DNA of 64,000 nucleotides from CAZVFX01 sp964626565 (GCA_964626565.1 CAZVFX010000016.1:18632-82631); one strand, 5' to 3'; positions 44,401 to 55,423 are shown, counted from the first letter of the stretch. Notes: a model not told the origin generated them from the sequence alone. Numbers and translations are program-made.

Positions 44401-45579
44401 ATCTGCGGCGAAGGGGACGTCTGCGACCTGGGTGGCAGCTGCTGCCCCCACGACCTCTTCTGCGAAGGCAAGGAGTGCGGCACGGACTACTGCGGCGGCA
44501 CCTGTGGCGAATGTGACCCAGGCTTCAAGTGCAATGAACTGGGCGCATGCGAAGTTTGCGTGCCCGACTGTGACGGCAAGGACTGCGGTGAAGACGGCTG
44601 TGGCGGCAGTTGCGGCGTGTGCGAAGGCATCGAAGTATGCGACGCCCAGGGTCAGTGTTGTGCCCCCGATTGTACCGGCAAGGGCTGCGGCGACGACGGT
44701 TGCGGCGGAGATTGCGGCGACTGCGAGGATTGGGAAGCCTGCGTCGACTTCCAGTGTGCATGCGACGTATGCTGCGAAGCTGACGACGAATGCGCTTATA
44801 ACGAGACGTGCTCCGGCTCCCAGCAGGGGGTCCAGGGCACAGTCTGCGAAGTTCGCAAGCTTATGTTCACGGAGGGGTTCGAGAAACAGGCCGGTCAACA
44901 GGGTAGCCCATCCAACTCGTTCACCTATAGCTGGACGTTTGGCAATCCCTGGAAGGTCTTCTATTCCGAGGACGGCTCTTTGGCTGCGTCCGGAGACCTG
45001 AGCCATGTCTACGATAAGACCGGTACCGGAAACGCGGCCGGCAGTTTCTACTTCGACACCCTTGTGCCCACAGTGCCACCGGGAACGGCCAAGCTCTCCC
45101 TGAACGTCTACTGCCTGCCCTCCGCAGCCAGTTGGCAACTCCTGATCAAGGGGAACGGCAGTACGGTCAAGAGCCTCAACGGCTCCGTCTGTACCGGCGA
45201 GTGGACCCGGGTGGTAGCCGATCTCGCCGCGGTTGCAGGCGGCAAGGTCACCGTGGAGTTCAAACTGTCGAAATCTTCGGTCCACAGTCTCAAGCTCTAC
45301 GTCGACGATATTTCCGTACTCGTCGACGACTGTCCCGAACCGGCGTGTGCTCAGTTCACGACTCCCGGTGGGATCTGCACAGTGGACTCAGTCGTCATGG
45401 GCAAGTGTTTCGTAAACTACGAGTGCTTCGACCACTCAGCAGTTGAGCCCGGCTCCGACTGCAACGTGTGCGACGCTTTCCTCAGCCCGTTCGAGTGGTC
45501 AACGGATCAGGGGCTCTGTGACGACCAGAATCCGGCCACTCAAGATCTGTGCGTCGACGGGACCTGCGACAACTTCTAG
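41407..45579 (+). CDS. Large Cys-rich exported protein (MopE-type motifs)
   Basis: The 1390-residue protein has a signal peptide with a poor lipobox (LAQASC), a Gly/Asp linker containing a 15-bp DNA repeat (GDGLP), and a ZU5-like beta domain (about 95-220, VLLSIPAGALEEEI). Three MopE-type metal-binding motifs (CDGLDNDCDGEADQG and similar) follow, then CDDANPCTVDSCD-type repeats, about six CGGKECGGDGCGGxCGxC repeats (about 940-1120) and a beta-sandwich that may bind carbohydrate (FTEGFEKQ...YVDDISVLVDDC). The start at 41407 follows GAGGGAGG; upstream Mets have no ribosome site. MopE-like motifs are known from copper-binding methanotroph surface proteins, but metal specificity here is unknown. 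Confidence 0.87.
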   Translation: MRFSCSAPVVANIVCLLLVLAQASCLPEVQRKVIGTVDDKGKTPDVGSPDALGDAADGIGDALADGDGLPGDGLPGDGGPTDGETPPDVTADVPVLDAAGAHLVGAEGGDFLFTGNVLLSIPAGALEEEIELVVTLSEEEIPGALGLDPAVTAVWELGPAGTQFAEPVTVILPLLEGLEVSPYDWVKLVAFVGEPESYNKVPAALISADSVQLETDHFSLAFAGLNEPVAPGCVPEVCDGLDNDCDGEADQGLGPVTCGFGPCEHTVESCVEGVPFECDPFEGAETEICDGVDNDCDGSVDEGLSLSDIADLQAQTECRTGGICAGGGVVAACGKNANGAAAWLCNYDAVDFNGDTGLLVYEGKESACDNYDTNCDGEVDEGACPALTQCDDNPIKCQSGACVKPLEEAGEAMYCTSQANNCLAGNLIDGLVEIEPNGVWCQDKDNVAICMTEGGGWNNFATDPDVLYYSTCADIFGDPTLFMCDVELNECSSGCDSDEACIAQDTDLCDGTTECVDGACLDVPDTAVVCNEDTECMDSECIPETAECQDTSINDQGECDDGDLCTGPGTCSDGACLTGEALDCDDANPCTVDSCDGLTGECAYDADFLESGLCDTGNLCKLDGVCTAGVCEAEDVDCADESPCTADSCDTETGDCIHDAAAALGSECDDLDACTEADTCDAEGACAGTALDCDDSNECTGDTCDSELGCQYTNQDNDTPCVYVDPDSGEPDECYPNGKCDGLGACDTGLDICVCHDESQCVGFDDGNLCNGIWWCADKFVGCAEKPDSVVECPADNDTQCALNLCQTGTGLCELTPVQDGTGCDDGSQCTVSDACDAGVCVGETLDCDDANVCTDDSCDVAAGCINAPNSGACDDGASCTIGDHCEAGTCVFDQTTDCDDGDPCTQDDCDEAGQCLPPSPIDGCCQIDDDCETLDGEVCFQFACCAGDCGGKECGGDGCGGTCGECPGLQVCADGACCSPVCLGKECGDDGCGGECGICGEGDVCDLGGSCCPHDLFCEGKECGTDYCGGTCGECDPGFKCNELGACEVCVPDCDGKDCGEDGCGGSCGVCEGIEVCDAQGQCCAPDCTGKGCGDDGCGGDCGDCEDWEACVDFQCACDVCCEADDECAYNETCSGSQQGVQGTVCEVRKLMFTEGFEKQAGQQGSPSNSFTYSWTFGNPWKVFYSEDGSLAASGDLSHVYDKTGTGNAAGSFYFDTLVPTVPPGTAKLSLNVYCLPSAASWQLLIKGNGSTVKSLNGSVCTGEWTRVVADLAAVAGGKVTVEFKLSKSSVHSLKLYVDDISVLVDDCPEPACAQFTTPGGICTVDSVVMGKCFVNYECFDHSAVEPGSDCNVCDAFLSPFEWSTDQGLCDDQNPATQDLCVDGTCDNF

Positions 45580-45583
45580 CAAA

Positions 45584-48142
45584 CTAGAAAGGCTGATTGA
45601 AGGTCATCAAAGCTCCGACTCCGCCACCCCGGGAGTGGGGATACGGTACCAGGTACGCGATATCCAGAGACATCAATGCAGGAAAGGCCCCGAACGCCTG
45701 GAAGTGAGGCCTTAGCCCCAACCCCACGTTCAGGTAGGAACTCTCCTTGCGAAACAGATCCGACATCTCCTCATCCATAGTCGCCGAATCGGCGAACAAC
45801 GCCACTTGGAACGCATTGAGAAAGGCCAGGTCGAACAGGGAGAGATTCAGGTTTCGCAGCGGCATCCACCGGTATTCAAGGGACAAGCCCAGCCTGTTGC
45901 CCGCCCTGATGGCGGTGGCAGGTAGCGCGCGTAGCCCAAGGTGTCCGCCGGTAGTTGGGGACTCCCACGAAGGAGCCCATCCAAAGGAGGCGTCAACGAG
46001 AAGGCGCGCCGCAACAATATGAATAGGTGAGCCGCCGAACAGGAACGTACTGAGCCCCCCAGCCCTTACTCCCACCTCTTCTCCTGAGTCGGAGAACAGC
46101 GGATAGAGATAGCTGTTGATCCAGGTGCCCTCGAAGGGGTTTGTCCTGCTCTCCCGGGTGTAATAGCTATAGGTCAGGGCAGGGCCGAAACTCGATTGGG
46201 AGGAATCGAGGCTGGTCGCCCCCCTCACCCCGATGCCAAGTTGACTGTGGAGGTAGTTGGGCCTGACCATCTCGCCGAATCCGAAGCGCCAGCCTGCGAA
46301 CACGGCAACTCGGGCAGGGGTCAATAATGGGTAGATGAATGCACGGTTCCTGAGGTCCCAGCGGCGCTGCGCACTCAACTCGATGCCGAGGGTCGGCACC
46401 CGGTCGCCGCTGGACATGGCAAAGTACGGGCGTGCGAACATCCATTTGATGTCGGCGTAGTTCCTGTCGTTGAATCGGGGATGCTGACGGGGGGTGCCCT
46501 TCTGGCGGACGATTCCCAGAGGGTCGATGACCACGTCCGGCTCGCTCTTGCTCTTGCCCAGGTCGAACGTGCAGCACCGCTGTCGGCAGGTGACGGCCGA
46601 AAGCTCGTTCCGCCTGCCCTCGGCGACCAGCACTTCCACCGGGAATTCGGCCTCGATATCACCCTTGCACATCGTTGCCTGCCAGCCGTTGTCGGTCTCC
46701 TTCACACTCTCCAGAGTCAAATCCGTCGGTGGCATCGAGAGGATATTCTTCAGGACGAGGGCCTGGTCCTGGGACCCGGTGCCGCTCAGCAATTCCAATA
46801 CTCCTGCCCCACTCCTGAACGATTCCCCAACTGCCTTTAGCACCGCGGGCCATCCGTAAGTCAGGGAGATGAGCCGCGCAGTCGTCAGAGGAGAAGGGAG
46901 GGGTGACGCGAATGCCTCGAAGGAGTTTTCCAGGTCGGCAGCAACCCGCGGCGAGAAATAGACCGAACTCTGGAAATAGGCCTGCGGGTCGGTTCCTACC
47001 CGGTCGAGCAAGTCAATTGCCTCTACTTTGCGAAAAAGATCGCGTACATACGCCGGACTTGTCTCGCCGCCCTCCCAGCGCCACAGCATGAGCAGCTTGG
47101 CTGTCACCAGCGCATCGAGCAGGGAGACCCCTGCCGAGGTGAGCAAGGAGCCGGCCAGCAGCGCGACCCTCAACCCTTCGGTGTGTTGGGCGACCATGCG
47201 TTCAATCGGTGCAATGGAGAAGATCATGTCGGAATAGAGCACGCCGCCCGGAAAAGGGAGCGCCACTGCCTCCCGCAAAGGCGCCTCCAGTGCAACCATC
47301 TTGACCGGGCTACCCTGTGGCGCCAGCAGAAACTCGGTGCGATGGGCGATCTGCGTGGCGACCCGCGCCGCACGATCCCCGCATTTTTCGCAGCCGGGAT
47401 CCGCACCGACAACTGTGCCGATTCGCCGGCCGGTTTCGTCGAACACCGCCCGGGCCGAGAAGTCCGGACTGAAGTACAGCAACAGCGGACCGGGAGTGCT
47501 GACTTTTAAGTTCACCGGGCGCCCTGCCCCTACACGCACCAGTTGTGCGCCCAGCGCCAGTAGGCCGGGGCGGTCCACCGTGACGCGGCAGTCGTATTCG
47601 GCCGGGGTCCGGGGTGTGTCAACGTCATACCCTTCGGGGGTTGCTCGCGGCAACGATGGGTGCCACCCGCCCAGCAAAGTGAATCGCCCCTCAAAGCGGC
47701 CGAAAGTGCCGAATCGTTCGGGGACGACCACGGAGAACCGCGTACTGACCTCCACCTCGTCACTGTCCGGGGGTGAACTGAGGTAGGCCACGACCGCTGC
47801 GGATTCTTCGCCACCCTCATACTCCGGACTTGCCTCCTCTCCGTTCACCGTGACCTCGTCCAGGGTCATGGAGCCCGGCGAGAAGCCGCCAGGGAAGCGT
47901 AAGGGGAAGTTGACCTCGTTCAAGTCGGGGTCAGGCTCAGCGTACAGATTCGGATAGAGGTAGAGAGGTATCCGCCCGTCAGTCGGAACCGACGGGAGAC
48001 GCACCGACATCTCGCCCGACAAAGTCGCCGACTGCGTGTTTAGAAACAGTTGGAGCGTGTAGTCAGGGACTGCGCCTTCCTGACCCTCCAGGCCGCCCGT
48101 GACGGCGAGCAGGGTTGCTGCGAGGACCGCCGCCGTGGACAT
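45584..48142 (-). CDS. M1-peptidase-like N-terminus fused to an outer-membrane beta-barrel
   Basis: The 852-residue protein has a short signal-like N-terminus. Residues 25-200 resemble the beta domain of M1 aminopeptidases (LYLYPNLY, VVVPERFGTFGRFEG, LLGGWHPSLP). The expected HExxH zinc site is missing: the corresponding helix reads RMVAQHTEGL. From about residue 560 to the end there are alternating strands rich in aromatic residues, finishing in Phe (MTFNQPF), as in outer-membrane beta-barrels recognised by the BAM machine. It is probably a non-enzymatic outer-membrane protein. It begins 4 bp after the ClpP homologue stops, so they are one operon. The 3' end is 4 bp from the convergent Cys-rich gene. 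Confidence 0.78.
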   Translation of the reverse strand: MSTAAVLAATLLAVTGGLEGQEGAVPDYTLQLFLNTQSATLSGEMSVRLPSVPTDGRIPLYLYPNLYAEPDPDLNEVNFPLRFPGGFSPGSMTLDEVTVNGEEASPEYEGGEESAAVVAYLSSPPDSDEVEVSTRFSVVVPERFGTFGRFEGRFTLLGGWHPSLPRATPEGYDVDTPRTPAEYDCRVTVDRPGLLALGAQLVRVGAGRPVNLKVSTPGPLLLYFSPDFSARAVFDETGRRIGTVVGADPGCEKCGDRAARVATQIAHRTEFLLAPQGSPVKMVALEAPLREAVALPFPGGVLYSDMIFSIAPIERMVAQHTEGLRVALLAGSLLTSAGVSLLDALVTAKLLMLWRWEGGETSPAYVRDLFRKVEAIDLLDRVGTDPQAYFQSSVYFSPRVAADLENSFEAFASPLPSPLTTARLISLTYGWPAVLKAVGESFRSGAGVLELLSGTGSQDQALVLKNILSMPPTDLTLESVKETDNGWQATMCKGDIEAEFPVEVLVAEGRRNELSAVTCRQRCCTFDLGKSKSEPDVVIDPLGIVRQKGTPRQHPRFNDRNYADIKWMFARPYFAMSSGDRVPTLGIELSAQRRWDLRNRAFIYPLLTPARVAVFAGWRFGFGEMVRPNYLHSQLGIGVRGATSLDSSQSSFGPALTYSYYTRESRTNPFEGTWINSYLYPLFSDSGEEVGVRAGGLSTFLFGGSPIHIVAARLLVDASFGWAPSWESPTTGGHLGLRALPATAIRAGNRLGLSLEYRWMPLRNLNLSLFDLAFLNAFQVALFADSATMDEEMSDLFRKESSYLNVGLGLRPHFQAFGAFPALMSLDIAYLVPYPHSRGGGVGALMTFNQPF

Positions 48143-48146
48143 GCCG

Positions 48147-48749
48147 CTATTTCGCCAGGTCGCCCAGGGAGTGGATGACCTGACCGACGATGCCGTAGTC
48201 CGCCGCGCCGTCTGCAGTCAACCAGAAATCTCTGAGGGTGTCGTGCTCCACCTTGTCGAGGGGTTGTTCTGTGGCTTCCGCGATAAGCTTGTTGAGCCGG
48301 TCACGCAAATTCACCATCTCCCGCGCATTGATCTCCAGGTCGGAAGCCGGAGCCACCACCGTCCCCGCAATGAGAGGCTGGTGGATCATGTAGCGAGTGT
48401 TGGGAAGGGAAGCCCGACGTTCTTTCGGAACCGAAAGGTAAATGGTGACACCCATACTTGCCACCAGACCAGCGCCGATTGTGCGAACGGGCGCCTCAAT
48501 CATCCGAATGGTGTCGTAGATGGCGAAGCCCGACGAGATTGCCCCCCCGCCGGAATTAATAATCAAGTCAATGGGAGCCTTCGGGTCTTCGCTGTTCATT
48601 ACCAACAATTGTCCGTTGATAAGGTGTGCCTGGCGGTCCCCTATTTCGCCCGAGAGCAAAATCGTCCGGGATTCCAGTAGCTTGCTCGCAATGAGCCCTT
48701 CGACGCCAGAATCCCGCTTGCTGCCTGTGTGTGCTTCTGTTCCGCTCAT
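48147..48749 (-). CDS. clpP: ClpP-family serine peptidase
   Basis: The 200-residue protein has the full ClpP pattern: NSGGGAISSGFAIYDTIR, then S98 (LVASMGVTIYL), H123 (YMIHQPLIAG) and D174 (RDFWLTADGAADYGI) as catalytic triad. ATG 48749 was chosen because GGAGGAGG lies just before it. No Clp ATPase is nearby. Neighbours are unusual: it is translated just ahead of an outer-membrane barrel gene and divergent from rpsA. It may be a second, specialised ClpP copy rather than the housekeeping one, which is normally next to tig/clpX. Confidence 0.92.
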   Translation of the reverse strand: MSGTEAHTGSKRDSGVEGLIASKLLESRTILLSGEIGDRQAHLINGQLLVMNSEDPKAPIDLIINSGGGAISSGFAIYDTIRMIEAPVRTIGAGLVASMGVTIYLSVPKERRASLPNTRYMIHQPLIAGTVVAPASDLEINAREMVNLRDRLNKLIAEATEQPLDKVEHDTLRDFWLTADGAADYGIVGQVIHSLGDLAK

Positions 48750-48831
48750 GTTTCCTCCTCCGGCAAACGCGGCGAATTTAGCACGACGGCAGGCGGGTCT
48801 CAAGGTTTTTGCCGTCCCTTCGAGAAAAGTT

Positions 48832-48860
48832 TTGACAACCGCGAAACGAATGGATAAGGT
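48832..48860 (+). promoter_or_regulatory. rpsA promoter
   Basis: Perfect TTGACA, 17-bp spacer, TAAGGT, about 60 bp before the rpsA ATG. It is the best sigma-70 match in the window. Confidence 0.65.
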
Positions 48861-48922
48861 ACGCCCCTGTTACGGGCGCCTGCCTGCGACAAAAAAAAAT
48901 GTTAGGAGGAATACACTTCAGA

Positions 48923-51097
<2,175 letters not shown>

Positions 51098-51292
51098 TCC
51101 GAAGGCTTCGTCGGCCGTACCCCCCCCTCCGACAACCACACTGAGCACAACTCAGCGCAGTAGTCTGCGACGGCATCGCCCCCTGCCGTTCCGCCCTGGC
51201 GCATTCAACTCCGGGGCGGGCCGGCAGCAGGGGTGGCAAACCGAGTCTGCTGTGGTAGAATATCCCGGTTGATGTCAAAGGAGGCAGTTGCT

Positions 51293-53257
51293 ATGCGTCG
51301 TCCGACAATCGTGTTGGTCCTATTGCTCCTATCTCTCGGCGCCTGCTCCAACGGGACGCAGACCGAGGCGCCCCCGCCCGACACCAGGACCGCGGTCGAC
51401 AATCGTCTCCCTGAAGAAGTAGCGGTTCCTGATGGAGCCGAAATAGTGGAGGAACAGGGGTGGCCTCCTCTGCTCCCGTGCTCCTCGGATGAGGATTGCG
51501 ACTCAGGAATGTGCCTCAAGTCGCTGGCCAACTCGGTCTGTGCAGTTGAGTGTGACGGCAACTCGTGCAGTCGCAACGGCTGGGCATGCTTTGCGCTCAG
51601 GAACTGGGAAGGACCCGCTCTGTGCCTGCCCGAGACTTCCATGTTGTGCCTTCCCTGCGAGAACCACAACGACTGCTCAGCTCTCGATGTCTCTTTCTCC
51701 GGACTCTGTCTCGACCTGGAAGACACCGGCAAGTTCTGCGGTGCTCCGTGTGTGAACAGTGCCCAGTGTCCAAAAGGCTACACCTGCCCGGCCGTGGTTC
51801 TGGAGGATGGAAGTCTGGTGGGACAGTGCCAGCCCAAGATCGGGCAGTGCGTGTGCAATGAAATCGGGCGCAAGGTGGGATGGTCGGTGCCTTGCTCGCA
51901 CGACAACATATATGGCTCGTGCGCAGGCGTAACAGAGTGCCCTGATTCCGGCCCTGCCGTGTGCTCGGTTGATCCACCCACTGCCGAGATGTGCAATCTG
52001 GCTGACGACGACTGCGACGGTGACATCGATGAAGGCGCGGGCGGGCAGCCTTGCGGCGACAACAACGTGGGGGAGTGCCAGTTTGGCAAGACACAGTGTT
52101 TCGACGGAGCCGAAGCCTGCATTGGCGAGGTCTTCCCGGCCCCCGAAAAATGCGATGGTCTTGACAACAACTGTGACGGACAGGTTGATGAGGAGTATCC
52201 GGAGCAGGGCGAACCGTGCGGCACCGACGAAGGAGAATGCGAAATTGGCGGCACGATCTGCTACTACGGAGAGTTCGTGTGCCAGGGAGGGATCGAGCCT
52301 GAGGATGTGGAGGAGTGCGATGCCAAGGACAACGATTGTGATGGCGTGACTGATGAGGAAGCCGAGGGTGGTGGCGACCCCTGTGGCACAGATGAAGGCG
52401 AGTGCGAGAAAGGGACCATTCAGTGCTTCACCGGGGAGTGGAAGTGCGGTGATTTTGTGGGGCCCGCACCCGAGGTATGCGACGACAAGGACAACGATTG
52501 CGACGGCGTGGTCGACCTTCCACTGTGTACCTTCGACCCCGTGGCCTACTACTCGTTTGAGAAGGGGCCTGGAGCGGTGGACTGTTCGGGCAACGGCAAT
52601 GATGGCGCGGTCCAGGGTGGAGTGATCGTTGACCAGCCCGGCAAGCTTGGCCTGGGCGCCAAATTCACCGGCACAGGCCGTTTCGTTACCGGGCCTCTGT
52701 CGCCCGGGATAAGCGGCGGCTTCGCCGTTGCTGCCTGGGTCAAGCCCACTGCCGCACTTGCCGTACCACAGACCCTTGTCTCACTTGCTTCCCCCGACAA
52801 TGACGATTGGGCCTGGTCGCTGGCGCTGACCTCCAACATGGTGCCTGCGATGAAGGTCAAGACCAAGAACGGTCAGGCCGCGCTCGGTGATTCGGCCGCT
52901 CTGCAGGTGGGCAAGTGGACTCACCTGGCAGCGACTTTTGATGGCTCCATGGTCAAATTGTACCGGCAGGGGGAACTGGTCACCCTGCTGCAGGTTTTTG
53001 AGCCCGACGTCACAGACCTTCCCCTGATAATGGGGGCTTCCGGCGGACAGGCGCCCGCCTACTTCGCCGGTTTCCTGGATGACGTGACGATCTTGTCTGC
53101 ACCGTTGGACTTCGCCGCAGATCCCGACGGGGACGGTATTCCCGACTTCCTGGATGTTTGCCCCGGAGTCTCCGACCCGGAGCAGGTCGACTGTGATGCG
53201 GACGGATTTGGCGACGAATGCGACCCGGTTAACAGTTGCGAGGAAGAGGAACAGTAG
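51293..53257 (+). CDS. MopE-like lipoprotein with LamG-like domain and type 3 repeats
   Basis: The 654-residue lipoprotein (LLLLSLGAC lipobox) has a Cys-rich N-terminal region (about 60-215), four MopE-type motifs (CNLADDDCDGDIDEG, CDGLDNNCDGQVDEE, CDAKDNDCDGVTDEE, CDDKDNDCDGVVD), each followed by a spacer CGTDEGECExG. A LamG/concanavalin-like domain (about 425-610, YYSFEKGPGAVDCSG and GKWTHLAATFDGSMVKLY) comes next. The end is a thrombospondin type 3-like repeat (DPDGDGIPDFLD, DCDADGFGDECD), a calcium-binding motif. ATG 51293 follows AAAGGAGG. It is probably a cell-surface metal- and sugar-binding protein. Confidence 0.9.
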   Translation: MRRPTIVLVLLLLSLGACSNGTQTEAPPPDTRTAVDNRLPEEVAVPDGAEIVEEQGWPPLLPCSSDEDCDSGMCLKSLANSVCAVECDGNSCSRNGWACFALRNWEGPALCLPETSMLCLPCENHNDCSALDVSFSGLCLDLEDTGKFCGAPCVNSAQCPKGYTCPAVVLEDGSLVGQCQPKIGQCVCNEIGRKVGWSVPCSHDNIYGSCAGVTECPDSGPAVCSVDPPTAEMCNLADDDCDGDIDEGAGGQPCGDNNVGECQFGKTQCFDGAEACIGEVFPAPEKCDGLDNNCDGQVDEEYPEQGEPCGTDEGECEIGGTICYYGEFVCQGGIEPEDVEECDAKDNDCDGVTDEEAEGGGDPCGTDEGECEKGTIQCFTGEWKCGDFVGPAPEVCDDKDNDCDGVVDLPLCTFDPVAYYSFEKGPGAVDCSGNGNDGAVQGGVIVDQPGKLGLGAKFTGTGRFVTGPLSPGISGGFAVAAWVKPTAALAVPQTLVSLASPDNDDWAWSLALTSNMVPAMKVKTKNGQAALGDSAALQVGKWTHLAATFDGSMVKLYRQGELVTLLQVFEPDVTDLPLIMGASGGQAPAYFAGFLDDVTILSAPLDFAADPDGDGIPDFLDVCPGVSDPEQVDCDADGFGDECDPVNSCEEEEQ

Positions 53258-53270
53258 ACCGAGGAAAATC

Positions 53271-54746
53271 CTAGTCGACCGATCTGCAGCAGCGCACACC
53301 CAGAAAGTTAAAAATGTAATCGGTGGGGTAGGGGTACCGGCTCGAAGCGCGTGAGAGATGGGGATCGGGGTGGAGCCAGCTCCCCCCCCGCAACGCACGG
53401 TAGTCGCTGCTGCAATTGTTCATCCACGCCGGGTAGCCGATCTCCGGTGCTCCCGCGTAAGTTCCGTGCCAGCAGTCTTCCACCCACTCGAACACGTTGC
53501 CCAGAATGTCGTACAATCCGAACTCGTTGGGAAGCTTGAGTTTCACTGCATGCTTCTTCTCACCGGAGTTGAGTCCAGTCCAGGCGATGTCGTCCAAGCA
53601 CGCTTCGTCGTCTCCGCAGTAATACTTGGTCGTGGTGCCGGCTCTGGCGGCATATTCCCACTCTGCCTCGGTGCAGAGTCGTCCGCCAACTGCCAGACAG
53701 AATTCCTTCGATTGGTCCCAGGTGACGCACTCGACCGGGTAGTTCTCCCCGTAGGCACCGTTGAAATTGCACGACGGATCGTCATTCATCACCATCTCGT
53801 ACTGACTCTCCGTAACCGGCGTCTCCAACATGTAGAAAGCCGAGACCGCGACCGGATGTACGGGGTGTTCATCGGTGTCACAAATGACGTCACCTGGAGA
53901 GCAACCCATCATGTAGTCACCCGGTGGGATCGCCACCCAGGTCATCGATTTGGGAATGCAGGTACCGCCGTCGCACTTCAATCCCTCCTCGCAGATTCCG
54001 CAGAAGCTGCCGCAGCCATCGCTGCCGCACTCCTTCTCGGCGCACGCCGTGAACTGGCAGACTCCATCAACGCAAGTCTCGCCGCACTCCTCGCAAGTTC
54101 CGCACAGACACCCCTCGACCGGGCTGCCACACTGCGGCGTCTGGCACCACCAGTCGCAGTCGGGATTGCACTGCCCGGCCTCGTCGCAAAGCCAGCCCTC
54201 TTCGCATTCCCCGCAACTGCCGCCGCAGCCGTCACTTCCGCACTGAAGCGGAGCCTGTCCCTCAGGCTTGCAAGCCGCGGCTGGGTCACAGCATTCCCCG
54301 GCGTCGTCAACGATGCCTTCGCAAGCTTGACTCAACTCGTCCAAGTCCTTCGTTTCGGCAAGCTCTATCTCGACGTCTGCCTCAAATTCCGAGTCCATGA
54401 GGTCCAACTCGGTAGGCGGAATATCGAGGTTCCCGAAGTCATCGACATAATCGATATCGAGGTCCGACAAGTCGCTGTCTGGCAGCTCAGAAGGCTGTGC
54501 GTCCGGCATAGCCGGAGCTTCATCATCAATAGCATCGATCAACTCGACGGTTTCCAATCGCCAGTCATTTCCATGCGTAGAATCGGCGGGCAGTTCTCCT
54601 GCCCGGTCCGGTCCGGCATCGGGCTGATTTTCCGGGGGACTCGAGGTGGAACACGCGCAAACGACGACCTGCAAGGCCAGCAGGAAGATGGCCCCGTGAC
54701 GCAAAATTGGTTGAGACTCCAGGCCGCCCGGAGTTGCGTTGTTCAT
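53271..54746 (-). CDS. Cys-rich lipoprotein with formylglycine-generating-enzyme-like (SUMF1) domain
   Basis: The 491-residue protein has a signal ending in VVVCAC, a long acidic linker (about 35-140; many Asp/Glu), Cys-rich repeats like those in the 1390-residue protein (CGSDGCGGSCGECEEGWLC), then a C-terminal FGE-sulfatase domain (about 270-491; IPPGDYMMGCSPGD, RLCTEAEWEYAARAG, YDILGNVFEWVEDCWHG, RALRGGSWLHPDPH). In catalytic FGE two Cys follow GGS; here the stretch is SWLHPDPHLSRASSR without Cys, so oxidase activity is unlikely and a binding role is inferred. A promoter and 5' hairpin precede it. Confidence 0.9.
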   Translation of the reverse strand: MNNATPGGLESQPILRHGAIFLLALQVVVCACSTSSPPENQPDAGPDRAGELPADSTHGNDWRLETVELIDAIDDEAPAMPDAQPSELPDSDLSDLDIDYVDDFGNLDIPPTELDLMDSEFEADVEIELAETKDLDELSQACEGIVDDAGECCDPAAACKPEGQAPLQCGSDGCGGSCGECEEGWLCDEAGQCNPDCDWWCQTPQCGSPVEGCLCGTCEECGETCVDGVCQFTACAEKECGSDGCGSFCGICEEGLKCDGGTCIPKSMTWVAIPPGDYMMGCSPGDVICDTDEHPVHPVAVSAFYMLETPVTESQYEMVMNDDPSCNFNGAYGENYPVECVTWDQSKEFCLAVGGRLCTEAEWEYAARAGTTTKYYCGDDEACLDDIAWTGLNSGEKKHAVKLKLPNEFGLYDILGNVFEWVEDCWHGTYAGAPEIGYPAWMNNCSSDYRALRGGSWLHPDPHLSRASSRYPYPTDYIFNFLGVRCCRSVD

Positions 54747-54760
54747 GTAGCTCCTTCCAG

Positions 54761-54776
54761 AGCGCCAGCCGGCGCT
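54761..54776 (-). promoter_or_regulatory. Hairpin in the 5' leader of the FGE-like gene
   Basis: A perfect 6-bp stem AGCGCC/GGCGCT with a 4-nt loop lies between the predicted promoter and AAGGAG, which precedes the ATG. It could stabilise the leader. Confidence 0.35.
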
Positions 54777-54785
54777 AACTGGTTA

Positions 54786-54815
54786 ATCTTACCAATCCGT
54801 GCCAGCCAGAGTCAA
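54786..54815 (-). promoter_or_regulatory. Putative promoter of the FGE-like gene
   Basis: On the minus strand: TTGACT, 18-bp spacer, TAAGAT. Strong hexamers, about 40 bp before the start at 54746, so this gene is probably transcribed apart from moaC. Confidence 0.55.
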
Positions 54816-54882
54816 TGGCGGACACCTGAGGGTCGGGTAATTACTGGTGCAGCGAAAATTGAAAACGATCGCAAATGGGGGT

Positions 54883-55359
54883 TCAGGAACTGCGCTTCCA
54901 GGTGCCGCTCTTGCCGCCCTCCTTGAGCAACAGTCTCACCGGGCCGATTTCCATGCTCTTGTCCACTGCCTTCAGCATGTCGTAGATCGTGAGGCAAGCA
55001 ACGGAAGCGGCCGTAAGCGCTTCCATCTCAACTCCGGTACAATCCCTGGCCTTGACAGTAGCGGCCACCCGGAATCCCGACTCTTCAACTTCAGCGTCGA
55101 CGCCGGCGAAAGTGATGGACAGTGGGTGGCACAGGGGGATGAGGTCGGCCGCGCGCTTGGCAGCCGCGATACCTGCCACCCGAGCAGCAGCCAGCACGTC
55201 GCCCTTCCGGGCCGCATTTTCGCGGGCTGCTCGCACCGCTTCCTCAGAAGCGGACACAAAGCCCTCCGCCACGGCGGTCCTGACACCTGCCCGTTTCTCC
55301 GACACATCCACCATACGAACCTTCCCGGAACTGTCAGTGTGGGTCAACTTGGACGTCAT
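54883..55359 (-). CDS. moaC: Cyclic pyranopterin monophosphate synthase
   Basis: MoaC forms cyclic pyranopterin monophosphate in molybdenum cofactor synthesis. The 158-residue length fits the family (about 160). Motifs are complete: the strand MVDVSEKR at the start, the LIPLCHPLSIT block, and KARDCTGVEMEALTAAS, the region with the catalytic Lys and Asp. ATG 55359 was chosen because a GGGGGGAAG precedes it; the frame runs 44 codons further upstream but would overlap the divergent gene. No other moa genes are nearby. Confidence 0.96.
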   Translation of the reverse strand: MTSKLTHTDSSGKVRMVDVSEKRAGVRTAVAEGFVSASEEAVRAARENAARKGDVLAAARVAGIAAAKRAADLIPLCHPLSITFAGVDAEVEESGFRVAATVKARDCTGVEMEALTAASVACLTIYDMLKAVDKSMEIGPVRLLLKEGGKSGTWKRSS

Positions 55360-55423
55360 TTGCTTCCCCCCTTTTTCAGCCGGTTCGAAATGACCTCCCG
55401 ACTTGTAGCAGAGGGGCCAGCCT

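Noticed and set aside
45574..45589. TTCTAG/CTAGAA hairpin as terminator between convergent genes
   Set aside because: A 6-bp AT-rich stem without T run is too weak to claim.
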